This document shows, piece by piece, positions 1-6,587 of a stretch of 6,718 bases of DNA. The DNA lies in contig JAEDNC010000050.1 in assembly GCA_016302705.1 (NCBI GenBank), positions 1 to 6,718 on the forward strand, written 5' to 3'. The translations under genes and the position numbers were made by a program. The notes beneath the pieces were generated by a model. The model worked only from the letters and a program-made list of their open reading frames with translations. It had not been told where the DNA came from and made no database searches. Origin of the DNA: Bacilli bacterium (GTDB lineage Bacteria > Bacillota_I > Bacilli_A > RFN20 > CAG-826). The first letter of the stretch is position 1. Every line of letters begins with the position of its first letter.

Positions 1-1712
1 ATGGAGTGGACATAGATAGATTTACCACTTCCAGTGGTTCCAGCAACTAATAAGTGTGGGAATTCATCAAAATCTGCGTAGATGACATTACCAGAAATAT
101 CTTTACCAAAAGCTACTGCTAGAGGATGTTTTTTAACATCAGGAAGAGCGTTAAATGTATCTTTAAAACCAACGGTTGTAATCGTTGCGTTAGGAACTTC
201 AAATCCAGAATATGATTCTCCAGGAACAACTGCAGCAAATCTAGCGGCAACCCCTCCTAATCGACGAGAGATATCTTGGACATATTTTTCAACGTTTTTA
301 GAAGAAACGTTTGATTCATATTCAACATTAAATCTAGTAATAGATGGACCGATTGTATAACCAGATACACGAGCACCAGTTCTAAAGTCAGAAAGAATTG
401 AATTAAGTGCTTCCACTCTTTCGTTAGCGACTTTCTCGTTAATTTCACGAGCTTCTTCAGTCTCATAAACCATAAGCAAATCCGTTGAAGGTGGAATCCA
501 GACAACCTTTGGACGTTTAACTTCTTGAGGAGCTTCCACAACTGGAATTTGAGTAGTTTGAATCAAAGATTCATTAGGAACTTCAACTGCTTCTATAAAG
601 TGTGGTTGCATTTTGACTAGAGATTCATCAATAGTCTTTTCTTCTTGAGCAGGAATAACTTCAGGAGTTGGCCTAGAATCAATTAAATTGACTTCTTCCT
701 CTTCTTCGATAATTGGCGTTTCTTTACTAACAGGTGTCTCTTCTACCACTTGAGGTTGTGGTTGAGGCTTTGCTTGTTGGAATCTAGAGAATGGATTACC
801 TTCGTTATTAAACACTAATGGGGTAAATTCTGTGTATTCATTGTTTTGTTCGTTGATTTGAACTTTTCTTCCAAAGATTTCATCTAAAGATGAACCAACT
901 TGAGAGAATCCGCTATTTTCATTTATAAATGGAGTTTGGTCGCTTTCAAAACCAACCTCGATATTTGCAGGTTCTAATTCTCGACCATAATTGTTTTTAG
1001 AAATATCAGTCTTATGGTTACTAATTGGATCTTGATAGACGCGAGCTTCTTCAGTGCTAATAACTGGGTTATTTTCTTCTCTTTGCCTTTCAATGAATTC
1101 ACGCTTAGCTGCTTCTTTTTCACTCTTTCTTTGATCCTTGCTTTTCTTTTCTCCTTTTAAAGAAAAGAGTGTCTTATATAGAACTGCTAAAACTCCTAAA
1201 AGGAAAGTAACGACACCAAGGAAAATGATAATTGCGTCGTTTTGAATAAGTCCACCAACAAGAATGCCAATTAATCCACATGCATATAGATTCGAACCAT
1301 CAAACATGTTGATAAGAGTTTTTTTGTCATAATATGAACCAAGTTGACCGTTAAAACTATCTAATAGCTCGGATAATTTAATCGTGGCAAAATTCATGCC
1401 TTGGGATTTAATAGTAATGAAAGTAACAATAATTGTTAAAGCGATAGTTAAAAGCACCACTCCAACGTATTTTAAGAATCCATTAAATTGGAATCTTTTC
1501 TTTTTGATAATGCGATATAGACCAGTAAAAATCATGAATCCGAGAAGAGGATACATGGTTGCCCCCAAGAAATAAATAAATGGGAACGCTAAAGTACGGC
1601 CGACATAACCGATGTTAATTATTACGACTACACCAAACAAAACAACAAAAAGACCCTTGATGATATTCTCAACCCTTGGATCTATTGGTCTAAATTCTTT
1701 TTTCTCTGCCAT
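1..1712 (-). CDS. ftsK: DNA translocase FtsK/SpoIIIE, N-terminal part (cut by window edge)
   Basis: Membrane-anchored, ATP-driven DNA pump that moves chromosome ends through the division septum. The 570 visible residues show the family layout. Hydrophobic segments lie at about 17-38, 41-66, 82-101 and 141-180. A long acidic, low-complexity linker (about 185-400) contains PQPQPQ and a run of five Glu. The alpha domain of the motor begins near 405, with TGARVSGYTIGPSITRF at 445-461 and PGESYSGFEVPN at 497-508. The Walker A motif GTTGSGKS is at 558-565. The rest of the ATPase and the DNA-reading gamma domain lie beyond base 1. The start at 1712 is chosen because MAEKKEFRP is a natural N-terminus and a TATAAT box sits just before it. 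An in-frame ATG at 1733 would add seven residues (MRIINVS). Neither start has a Shine-Dalgarno sequence. Its position downstream of the RNase J gene matches Bacillus subtilis. The family is certain; ftsK versus spoIIIE is a naming choice. Confidence 0.95.
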   Translation of the reverse strand, partial: MAEKKEFRPIDPRVENIIKGLFVVLFGVVVIINIGYVGRTLAFPFIYFLGATMYPLLGFMIFTGLYRIIKKKRFQFNGFLKYVGVVLLTIALTIIVTFITIKSQGMNFATIKLSELLDSFNGQLGSYYDKKTLINMFDGSNLYACGLIGILVGGLIQNDAIIIFLGVVTFLLGVLAVLYKTLFSLKGEKKSKDQRKSEKEAAKREFIERQREENNPVISTEEARVYQDPISNHKTDISKNNYGRELEPANIEVGFESDQTPFINENSGFSQVGSSLDEIFGRKVQINEQNNEYTEFTPLVFNNEGNPFSRFQQAKPQPQPQVVEETPVSKETPIIEEEEEVNLIDSRPTPEVIPAQEEKTIDESLVKMQPHFIEAVEVPNESLIQTTQIPVVEAPQEVKRPKVVWIPPSTDLLMVYETEEAREINEKVANERVEALNSILSDFRTGARVSGYTIGPSITRFNVEYESNVSSKNVEKYVQDISRRLGGVAARFAAVVPGESYSGFEVPNATITTVGFKDTFNALPDVKKHPLAVAFGKDISGNVIYADFDEFPHLLVAGTTGSGKSIYVHS

Positions 1713-1722
1713 ACTTACGTTT

Positions 1723-1728
1723 ATTATA
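1723..1728 (-). promoter_or_regulatory. Probable -10 box of the ftsK promoter
   Basis: A perfect TATAAT reads on the minus strand, with its last base 10 nt before the ATG at 1712. The best -35 candidate at 17 bp spacing is TTCATT, only 3 of 6 matches. It lies directly after the RNase J terminator, where a new promoter is expected. Transcription would begin near 1716, leaving a leader of about four bases, consistent with the missing ribosome binding site. This is inferred from sequence only. Confidence 0.5.
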
Positions 1729-1751
1729 CGCATTCGCGCATTGGAAATGAA

Positions 1752-1776
1752 GAAAAAAGCACAAATAATGTGCTTT
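1752..1776 (-). terminator. Rho-independent terminator of the RNase J gene
   Basis: A perfect 8-bp inverted repeat, AAAGCACA (1769-1776) and TGTGCTTT (1756-1763), encloses a 5-base loop. On the minus strand it runs into six T (1753-1758) and then CTTC. The hairpin begins within the RNase J stop codon TAA (1775-1777), so it ends that transcript and separates it from ftsK. Confidence 0.85.
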
Positions 1777-3463
1777 AATCTTCAATAAGAATAATCGGTT
1801 CGATGAGTGGTTCTCTTCCGTTTTCTCTTCTAATAAACCATCTCGCACGATCCTTAATGGTGTTTTTAGTTAACTCTAGGTCTTGTCCTTTATTAAGGGC
1901 TGACACAATTTCTTCATTATAAATCTGAGTAATCGATTTAAGAAGTGGCTCTGCTTCTTTTACAAAGACGAAGCCTCTCATTTGACAATCTGGACCAGCA
2001 ATAATTCTTTTTTGGCTTAGTGAAACAGTAGAAGCAATAACAACCACTCCATCAACGCCCATCTTTTGACGAGCTTCGATTAGATCAGTATTAAGTTTAG
2101 TAATCCCCTTACCATCAACTAAGATTGGAGAGATATCGACTCCAGTTACTTCAGCAGGAAGAAGAATTGGTCTTTTATTTTCTTCAAAAATGATTTGCAT
2201 ACCATTATCAAGAACGAAGACGTTCATATGGTTTAATCCAATTCCCAAGGAAACTGCAAGTTTAGCATTTTCCATAATCTTGGTGTAATGTCCTCTTACT
2301 GGGAAATAATATTTTGGTTTAAATAAGTTCAAAATGAATCGAATATCGTCTTCTTTAGCGTGCATAGCGTTGACATCTTTTTCTTTAAGCCACACTACCT
2401 CACATCCAGAACGATAGACTAAATCCATTGATCTAGTAGCAATTGTTTCAAAACTTGGACGAGGAATAGCCACATCCATGAAGATATCATCTTTTTCTAA
2501 AGCAATACGCTTGTCAGCGTTAGTGCCTTTGGCTAAAGAGGCAATTTCTCTAAATAAATCGTCATTCTCTCCGACAAGTAAAACGACTAAATCGTTTTTT
2601 CTAGTTCTAAGAAGATCTTCTTTACCGATAAAATCACTATCATCTAGAGAACCAGTTTTTGTTGCAGCAATAATTTGCTTCATGATGATTTGAGTGTAAT
2701 TATCATAACAATAGATTTTCTTATGATATTTCTTCACAAGACGGATAATTTCTCTAATACGATACATGTTTTGCCAATAAGATGTGATAAAAATACGCTT
2801 ATTGAGTTTGAAGTATTTTTCAACTAAGTCGTTAATACGGTGCTTTGGTGAGCAATAACCATTTTTATCAGCGTTCTTACTTTCTGCCATTAATAATAAG
2901 GTTGGCTCTTTAGCGAGCTCACTAGCAGCGGCTAAGTCAAATTTATAGTTAGTTTCTTCAGTAGCAAAGCTAATGATATAGTCACCGGTGAAAATGATAT
3001 TTCCTTGAGAAGTAGAAATAGCAACACCAGATGAGTTAGCGGCGTTATGACATGTTTGGAAAAATCTCACTCTACGGCCAGCGATGTTTACATCATCGCT
3101 TGGTTTTATGATTCTAAAATCATATTTGAGTTTTTGTTGATCGTAAATCGCTAATTGGCCTTCCATAATTGTCATTGTTGTATGAGAACAATAAACTGGG
3201 GCTGGAGCGTATTTATAGAAATGTCTAATCGCACCCATGCTTTCATCATGACCATGAGTCATAATATAAGCTCTAATACGGTCTTTGTTTTTAATGAGAT
3301 AGTCGAAGTTAGGAAGCAAGCAATCAACACCAGGAATAGTCTTATCAGGTAAAGAGATACCGGCGTTTATGACGAAAATATCTTCATCGATTTCGATGAT
3401 ATAACAGTCTCTTCCATCTTCATCCAAACCACCCAAGGCGAAAACTTTAATTTTTTCTGACAT
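1775..3463 (-). CDS. rnjB: RNase J family protein, probably RNase J2, with degraded active site
   Basis: Metallo-beta-lactamase/beta-CASP protein of the RNase J family (5'-3' exoribonuclease and endonuclease of mRNA decay and rRNA processing in the cytoplasm). Its 562 residues match the usual length of about 555. Family landmarks are FALGGLDEDGRD (8-19), FTGDY (158-162), the beta-CASP region (about 200-360), NLFKPKYYFPV (379-389) and the C-terminal domain (about 455-562). The HxHxDH metal motif reads HGHDES at 70-75, so its Asp is Glu and its last His is Ser. H139 and D161 remain. PVHGEY reads PVRGHY (388-393), losing another metal-ligand His. RNase J2 in Bacillus also has an altered motif and works in complex with J1, so a structural or helper role is inferred. 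A strong ribosome site, AAAGGAG, lies 5-6 nt before the ATG. The gene precedes ftsK, as rnjB precedes spoIIIE in B. subtilis. The family is certain; the J2 label is likely. Confidence 0.92.
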   Translation of the reverse strand: MSEKIKVFALGGLDEDGRDCYIIEIDEDIFVINAGISLPDKTIPGVDCLLPNFDYLIKNKDRIRAYIMTHGHDESMGAIRHFYKYAPAPVYCSHTTMTIMEGQLAIYDQQKLKYDFRIIKPSDDVNIAGRRVRFFQTCHNAANSSGVAISTSQGNIIFTGDYIISFATEETNYKFDLAAASELAKEPTLLLMAESKNADKNGYCSPKHRINDLVEKYFKLNKRIFITSYWQNMYRIREIIRLVKKYHKKIYCYDNYTQIIMKQIIAATKTGSLDDSDFIGKEDLLRTRKNDLVVLLVGENDDLFREIASLAKGTNADKRIALEKDDIFMDVAIPRPSFETIATRSMDLVYRSGCEVVWLKEKDVNAMHAKEDDIRFILNLFKPKYYFPVRGHYTKIMENAKLAVSLGIGLNHMNVFVLDNGMQIIFEENKRPILLPAEVTGVDISPILVDGKGITKLNTDLIEARQKMGVDGVVVIASTVSLSQKRIIAGPDCQMRGFVFVKEAEPLLKSITQIYNEEIVSALNKGQDLELTKNTIKDRARWFIRRENGREPLIEPIILIED

Positions 3464-3515
3464 TTTTACTCCTTTTCTATAGTGAAAATTGACTATGTCT
3501 TATTAACTGTGTCCT

Positions 3516-3521
3516 ATTTTA
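3516..3521 (-). promoter_or_regulatory. Possible -10 box for the RNase J gene
   Basis: TAAAAT (5 of 6 matches to TATAAT) lies in the 84-bp gap before the RNase J gene. A poor -35 candidate, TTTTTA, lies 17 bp upstream. The implied leader of about 45 nt would carry the AAAGGAG ribosome site. In such AT-rich DNA this match could be chance, and read-through from the redox operon is an alternative source of transcript. Confidence 0.3.
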
Positions 3522-3538
3522 GCAAATATCTATTTTGT

Positions 3539-3563
3539 TAAAAACAATTATTTTATGTTTTTA
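3539..3563 (-). terminator. Weak AT-rich hairpin at the end of the redox operon
   Basis: Inverted repeat TAAAAACA (3556-3563) and TGTTTTTA (3539-3546) with a 9-base loop, starting inside the last codons of the DUF1667 gene. It has only one G-C pair, and the run of T is within the stem rather than after it. At best it is a leaky terminator, so transcription may continue into the RNase J gene. Confidence 0.25.
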
Positions 3564-3889
3564 GTAATCACTATATCAGCGCCTGTACCTAAAACATTGC
3601 TGATCGCAATATCACCAATATGAGTTGGAGCATCAACTCCAACTTTATTTATTTCTTCCATGACTTGGAAAATCATTCCTTTTGGGATAGAAATACTAGT
3701 CTTAACAGAGACGACACAGTCCTCTCTATTTATAACCCTCACAAACGAAGTAATCATTCTCTTTGGATTAGTCATTTCGTCTATCGCGTATTGAGCACCA
3801 CGAGGACATGAATTTCCAGTAACATTAAGTTTATCATCGATTGTCAATCTACAACCTCTAGGACAAACGATACAAGTTAATTCTTTCAT
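3548..3889 (-). CDS. DUF1667 family protein (small four-cysteine redox-operon partner)
   Basis: A 113-residue soluble protein of the DUF1667 family, whose members are about 120 residues long and usually follow GlpA-like and FAD/NAD oxidoreductase genes. The N-terminus carries CIVCPRGC (C6, C9, C13), with a fourth cysteine at C28 in NSCPRGA. This C-x2-C-x3-C...C pattern suits an iron-sulfur cluster or zinc. The second half, from about residue 63 (SVKTSISIPKGMIFQVMEEI), is a conserved family region without known catalytic residues. The ATG directly follows the TAA of the preceding gene, and a strong GGAGGAAAG ribosome site (3894-3902) lies within that gene's end, so the two are co-translated. 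The biochemical role is unknown. An electron-transfer or assembly subunit of the neighbouring flavoenzymes is an inference from context. Confidence 0.88.
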   Translation of the reverse strand: MKELTCIVCPRGCRLTIDDKLNVTGNSCPRGAQYAIDEMTNPKRMITSFVRVINREDCVVSVKTSISIPKGMIFQVMEEINKVGVDAPTHIGDIAISNVLGTGADIVITKNIK

Positions 3890-5143
3890 TTATCTTTCCT
3901 CCAAAGAGACTTCGATTTCTTCTACTGGTAGGTTAGCAATTTTGTCTTTATTAATCTTAATCATCACCATTTCACTTGGGATGAGAACTGGTTTAACAAC
4001 TTTTTGAATAAGAGTGTCTCCGCTTTTGAAATTTACAAAGACATTATTGATTGGTTTACGAACTCTAAATTTAAAAGTGATGTCATTATTTAAGTCAGTC
4101 TCAATAAATTGAGGGATGACATAAGAAACGCCATTACCTGGTTTAACAGTAATATGTTTCTTCTTTACGGTTAAACCTTTAATGTAGTTAGCAGCACCAC
4201 GTCCGGCGTCTCTTCCTTCATCAGTAACGAAGTCGACAACATCGTGAACATGTAAGCAGTTACCACAAGCAAATATTCCTGGAATAGAAGTCATAAGTTG
4301 ATCGTTAACTTTAGCTCCTCTAGTAGTAGACATATCGGCGTGTAACTTATTAAGTAAGCTAACATAAGGAATTAATCCTACAGAAAGAAGGAGAGTATCG
4401 CATTCGAATTCCATCTCAGTCCCTGGGATAAATTTCATCTTATCATCAACTGCTGCTAAGATAACTTTTTCTACCCTACCACTACGACCTTCTACTCTTA
4501 AAACTGAACGGGATAAATATAGAGGAATATCATAATCGTTTAAACATTGGGCGATATTTCTGTTTAAGCCGTTTGAGTAAGGCATAATCTCGGATACGCA
4601 TAATACTTTAGCGCCTTCAAGAGTCATTCTTCTTGCCATAATTAGTCCGATATCTCCACTTCCAAGAATGACAATTCTCTTACCGACGAGATATCCGTGG
4701 ATATTTAAATACTTTTGAGCAGTGCCTGCAGTGATGATGCCACTGCATCTATCTCCTGCCATTTGAATGGCACCAGGTCCTCTTTCATAACATCCAGTAG
4801 CAAAAACAATTGCTTTAGCCTCAACTAGAACTACTCCGTCTTTTTCGTTACTATAAGTAACGATTTTGTTTTCAGTTACATCTAAAACAAGAGTGTCTAT
4901 TTTATATTCGATGCCCAATTCTTTAACTTGATTAGCGAATCTAGATAAATATTCTGGACCTGTTAATTCTTCTTTGAATTCAGTTAAGCCAAATCCGTTA
5001 TGGATACATTGATTTAAAATGCCACCTAATTCTCCATCCTTTTCAAGGATAAGAATATCATCGATACCATTTTTCTTTGCTTCGATAGCAGCCGCCATAC
5101 CAGCGGATCCACCACCAATAATTACTAAATCACGTTTAATCAT
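3890..5143 (-). CDS. FAD/NAD(P)-dependent oxidoreductase, second subunit of GlpA-like redox operon
   Basis: A 417-residue flavoprotein of the pyridine nucleotide-disulfide oxidoreductase fold. The FAD-binding Rossmann motif is GGGSAG (10-15) near the N-terminus. LGGILNQCIHNGFG (39-52) is a conserved block of this operon-linked family and contains C46. FATGCYERGPG lies at 114-124. A second Rossmann motif, GSGDIG (161-166), should bind NAD(P). GIFACGN (289-295) closes the FAD site. Residues after about 330 form a C-terminal domain. There is no CxxC redox pair of the thioredoxin-reductase type. The start overlaps the previous stop as ATGA, with a GAGGTGA ribosome site (5151-5157) 7 nt upstream. 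Such proteins accompany GlpA-like dehydrogenases and probably move electrons between the iron-sulfur domain and NAD(P). The substrate is not shown by the sequence. Sarcosine-oxidase-alpha or HcnB-like enzymes are more distant relatives. Confidence 0.9.
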   Translation of the reverse strand: MIKRDLVIIGGGSAGMAAAIEAKKNGIDDILILEKDGELGGILNQCIHNGFGLTEFKEELTGPEYLSRFANQVKELGIEYKIDTLVLDVTENKIVTYSNEKDGVVLVEAKAIVFATGCYERGPGAIQMAGDRCSGIITAGTAQKYLNIHGYLVGKRIVILGSGDIGLIMARRMTLEGAKVLCVSEIMPYSNGLNRNIAQCLNDYDIPLYLSRSVLRVEGRSGRVEKVILAAVDDKMKFIPGTEMEFECDTLLLSVGLIPYVSLLNKLHADMSTTRGAKVNDQLMTSIPGIFACGNCLHVHDVVDFVTDEGRDAGRGAANYIKGLTVKKKHITVKPGNGVSYVIPQFIETDLNNDITFKFRVRKPINNVFVNFKSGDTLIQKVVKPVLIPSEMVMIKINKDKIANLPVEEIEVSLEER

Positions 5144-5814
5144 ATCTTTTTCACCTCTTCCTTAAGGATATTAGAGGCTTCTTTATCCCATTTGATATCG
5201 AGTGGGGATACACCATAATGTTTAGCCAAGATTAAAGTCACTAAAGGAGAACAGAATCCGCCTTGGCATTTACCAAAGCCAGCTCTACATCTTCTTTTTA
5301 CACCTTTAACTGTGGTAGGTGGAACACTTCTAGTAAGAAGTTCTTTGATTTCACCTAAGGAAACTTTTTCACAGTTACAGATGATTTTTCCATATTCTGA
5401 ATTTTCTTTAATCATCGCATTTCTCTCTTCAAGAGTCATATCGTTTAAACGATGATATTTTTTAACACGTGGATTGAAGTTTTTCTTCTCCACTAAATCA
5501 AATAATTTAGATACATAATTTTCAAAGACGTATTCAGCGATTGCTGGAGAAGAAACTAGTCCAGGAGATTCTATACCCGCAACATTAATAAATCTCCTAT
5601 TAGATTTAGCAGGTTCAATAATGAAATCGTGTGTTGATGGAGTTGGTCTAATTCCAGAGAACACTCTAATAACTTGGTTAAATGGAATATCAGGAACTAG
5701 TTCAGTAGCTTGTCTTCTAATTTCACCTAATGTATAGCTATCAGTGGAAAAATCTTCTACATCATCAATTGGTTCACTACTTGGACCGACAATATAGTTA
5801 TTGCTACTTGTCAT
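5140..5814 (-). CDS. GlpA-like FAD-dependent dehydrogenase, C-terminal half with BFD-like [2Fe-2S] domain (frame-split)
   Basis: This 224-residue frame continues the protein begun by the gene at 5811-6572. Residues 1-100 are the missing end of the FAD-dependent DAO-fold domain: YIVGPSSEPIDD (7-18), FSGIRPT (52-58) and FINVAGIESPGLVSSPAIAE (75-94), the last being the FAD-contacting end block of the family. Residues about 143-200 form a BFD-like [2Fe-2S] domain with ligands C147 and C149 (CNC) and C183 and C188 in GKCQGGFC. C176 is an extra cysteine. The frame is open upstream to 5865, and KGKGILVS before the ATG is typical family sequence, so the ATG is not a natural gene start. It could still be used by reinitiation, since the previous TGA overlaps it as ATGA. 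The stop overlaps the next gene's ATG the same way. Alone, this half has no FAD Rossmann motif. Confidence 0.85.
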   Translation of the reverse strand: MTSSNNYIVGPSSEPIDDVEDFSTDSYTLGEIRRQATELVPDIPFNQVIRVFSGIRPTPSTHDFIIEPAKSNRRFINVAGIESPGLVSSPAIAEYVFENYVSKLFDLVEKKNFNPRVKKYHRLNDMTLEERNAMIKENSEYGKIICNCEKVSLGEIKELLTRSVPPTTVKGVKRRCRAGFGKCQGGFCSPLVTLILAKHYGVSPLDIKWDKEASNILKEEVKKI

Positions 5815-5865
5815 TGAAACAAGTATACCTTTGCCTTTGCGCTTGGGAGCGGGAATATTGTGTGA
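5811..5865 (-). other. Frame break in the GlpA-like gene
   Basis: Both frames are open across this stretch. The upstream frame reads HTIFPLPSAKAKVYLFQ and stops. The downstream frame reads KGKGILVS and then MTSSNNYIVGPSS. Adding one A to the three-A run (5836-5838) gives FPLPSAKGKGILVSMT, which fits the family. The break is equivalent to a one-base deletion. It may be a real mutation, a sequencing or assembly homopolymer error, or a site of -1 recoding; no standard slippery heptamer is present. Confidence 0.8.
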
Positions 5866-6572
5866 TTAACAAGTCCGACATCATAATGATCTAAGACAAA
5901 ATATTCGCCTTTTCTTGGAACGAGTTTCCAATCAATATCTTCAATCATCGAAGCGATTTTATCGCTATATAAACCAGCCGCATTAATAACAACTTTAGAT
6001 TGATATTCGCCTTTATTAGTTTTAATAACAAAATAATCGCCATTATCTTTAATATCGATAACTGGTTCAGAAAGATGAAGTTCTACTCCATTATCAACCG
6101 CATTTTCAACACAGTGAACAACTAAATTAAAAGGATCAATAACTCCTGCTGTTGGAGCCAATAAAGCGCCTTTCACCTCTTTATTAATATGAGGTTCCAT
6201 CTTGATTACTTCTTCAGCAGTAAGTAATTTCACCGGAACTCCATTTTCTTCACTTCTTTTAACTAAGTCGCTAAGCATGGACATTTGTTCATCACTTACA
6301 GCAACAGTTAAAGAACCGCAACGATTAAAATGAACATCAAGTTCGTCAGCAATAGTATCATACATCGCATTTCCACGAACGTTTAGGAGCGCTTTTAGGG
6401 TGTGTGGAACAGGATCGTAACCGCTATGAATGATAGCACTATTCGCGTTACTTGTGACATTGCCAACATCCGTTTCCCTTTCAAAAAGAGCAATTTTCAG
6501 TTCGTAACGTGCTAACTTTCGAGCAATAAAAGCGCCAGAAACGCCTGCACCAATAATTACTACGTCTAACAT
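5811..6572 (-). CDS. GlpA-like FAD-dependent dehydrogenase, N-terminal half (frame-split)
   Basis: The N-terminal half of an FAD-dependent dehydrogenase of the DAO fold, related to anaerobic glycerol-3-phosphate dehydrogenase GlpA. The family oxidises glycerol 3-phosphate or similar substrates with FAD. The 253 residues contain GAGVSG (8-13) for FAD binding, SNANSAIIHSGYD (41-53), a hallmark of this GlpA/GlpO-like group, APTAGVIDPF (139-148), VINAAGLYSD (195-204) and KGEYFVLD (221-228). The protein ends abruptly after HTIFPLPSAK, with an unrelated tail (AKVYLFQ). The family's next segment is in the other frame. Adding one A to the AAA run at 5836-5838 (minus strand) would give a continuous 477-residue enzyme. 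ATG 6572 is the first possible start in its frame after an upstream TAA and sits right before the Rossmann strand. It has no Shine-Dalgarno sequence. The exact substrate is uncertain. Confidence 0.88.
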   Translation of the reverse strand: MLDVVIIGAGVSGAFIARKLARYELKIALFERETDVGNVTSNANSAIIHSGYDPVPHTLKALLNVRGNAMYDTIADELDVHFNRCGSLTVAVSDEQMSMLSDLVKRSEENGVPVKLLTAEEVIKMEPHINKEVKGALLAPTAGVIDPFNLVVHCVENAVDNGVELHLSEPVIDIKDNGDYFVIKTNKGEYQSKVVINAAGLYSDKIASMIEDIDWKLVPRKGEYFVLDHYDVGLVNHTIFPLPSAKAKVYLFQ

Positions 6573-6581
6573 ATATGTTTT

Positions 6582-6587
6582 ATTATA
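6582..6587 (-). promoter_or_regulatory. Probable -10 box of the redox operon promoter
   Basis: A perfect TATAAT on the minus strand ends 9 nt before the ATG at 6572. The -35 position at 17 bp spacing (6605-6610) reads TCGAAT, a poor match, and falls within the upstream terminator hairpin. Transcription would start only a few bases before the ATG, which agrees with the absence of a ribosome site there. Confidence 0.45.

Noticed and set aside
82..360. Plus-strand open frame of 92 codons
   Set aside because: It lies opposite the clearly conserved FtsK motor domain, resembles no family I recognise and has no promoter context. It is a shadow.
257..541. Minus-strand open frame of 94 codons
   Set aside because: It is an out-of-frame reading of the FtsK alpha domain. 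The FtsK frame is continuous through it.
1384..1575. Plus-strand frame opposite the FtsK membrane segments
   Set aside because: It is antisense to hydrophobic coding sequence, without family features.
2478..3352. Two plus-strand frames (2478-2693, 3155-3352) opposite the RNase J gene
   Set aside because: Both are antisense to conserved RNase J motifs, with no ribosome site or recognisable product.
3489..3520. Plus-strand promoter beginning TTGACT
   Set aside because: No acceptable -10 box lies at 16-18 bp, and no plus-strand gene follows.
3620..3811. Plus-strand frame opposite the DUF1667 gene
   Set aside because: It is a shadow of a conserved gene.
5140..5142. Possible Mycoplasma code (TGA as Trp)
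   Set aside because: Tryptophan is TGG throughout the long frames. Reading through this TGA would add only a few residues, and reading through the TGA at 5811 does not repair the frame break.
5827..5845. Programmed -1 frameshift signal
   Set aside because: The sequence AGC GCA AAG GCA AAG has no X XXY YYZ slippery heptamer, and I see no convincing stimulatory hairpin. A lost base is simpler.
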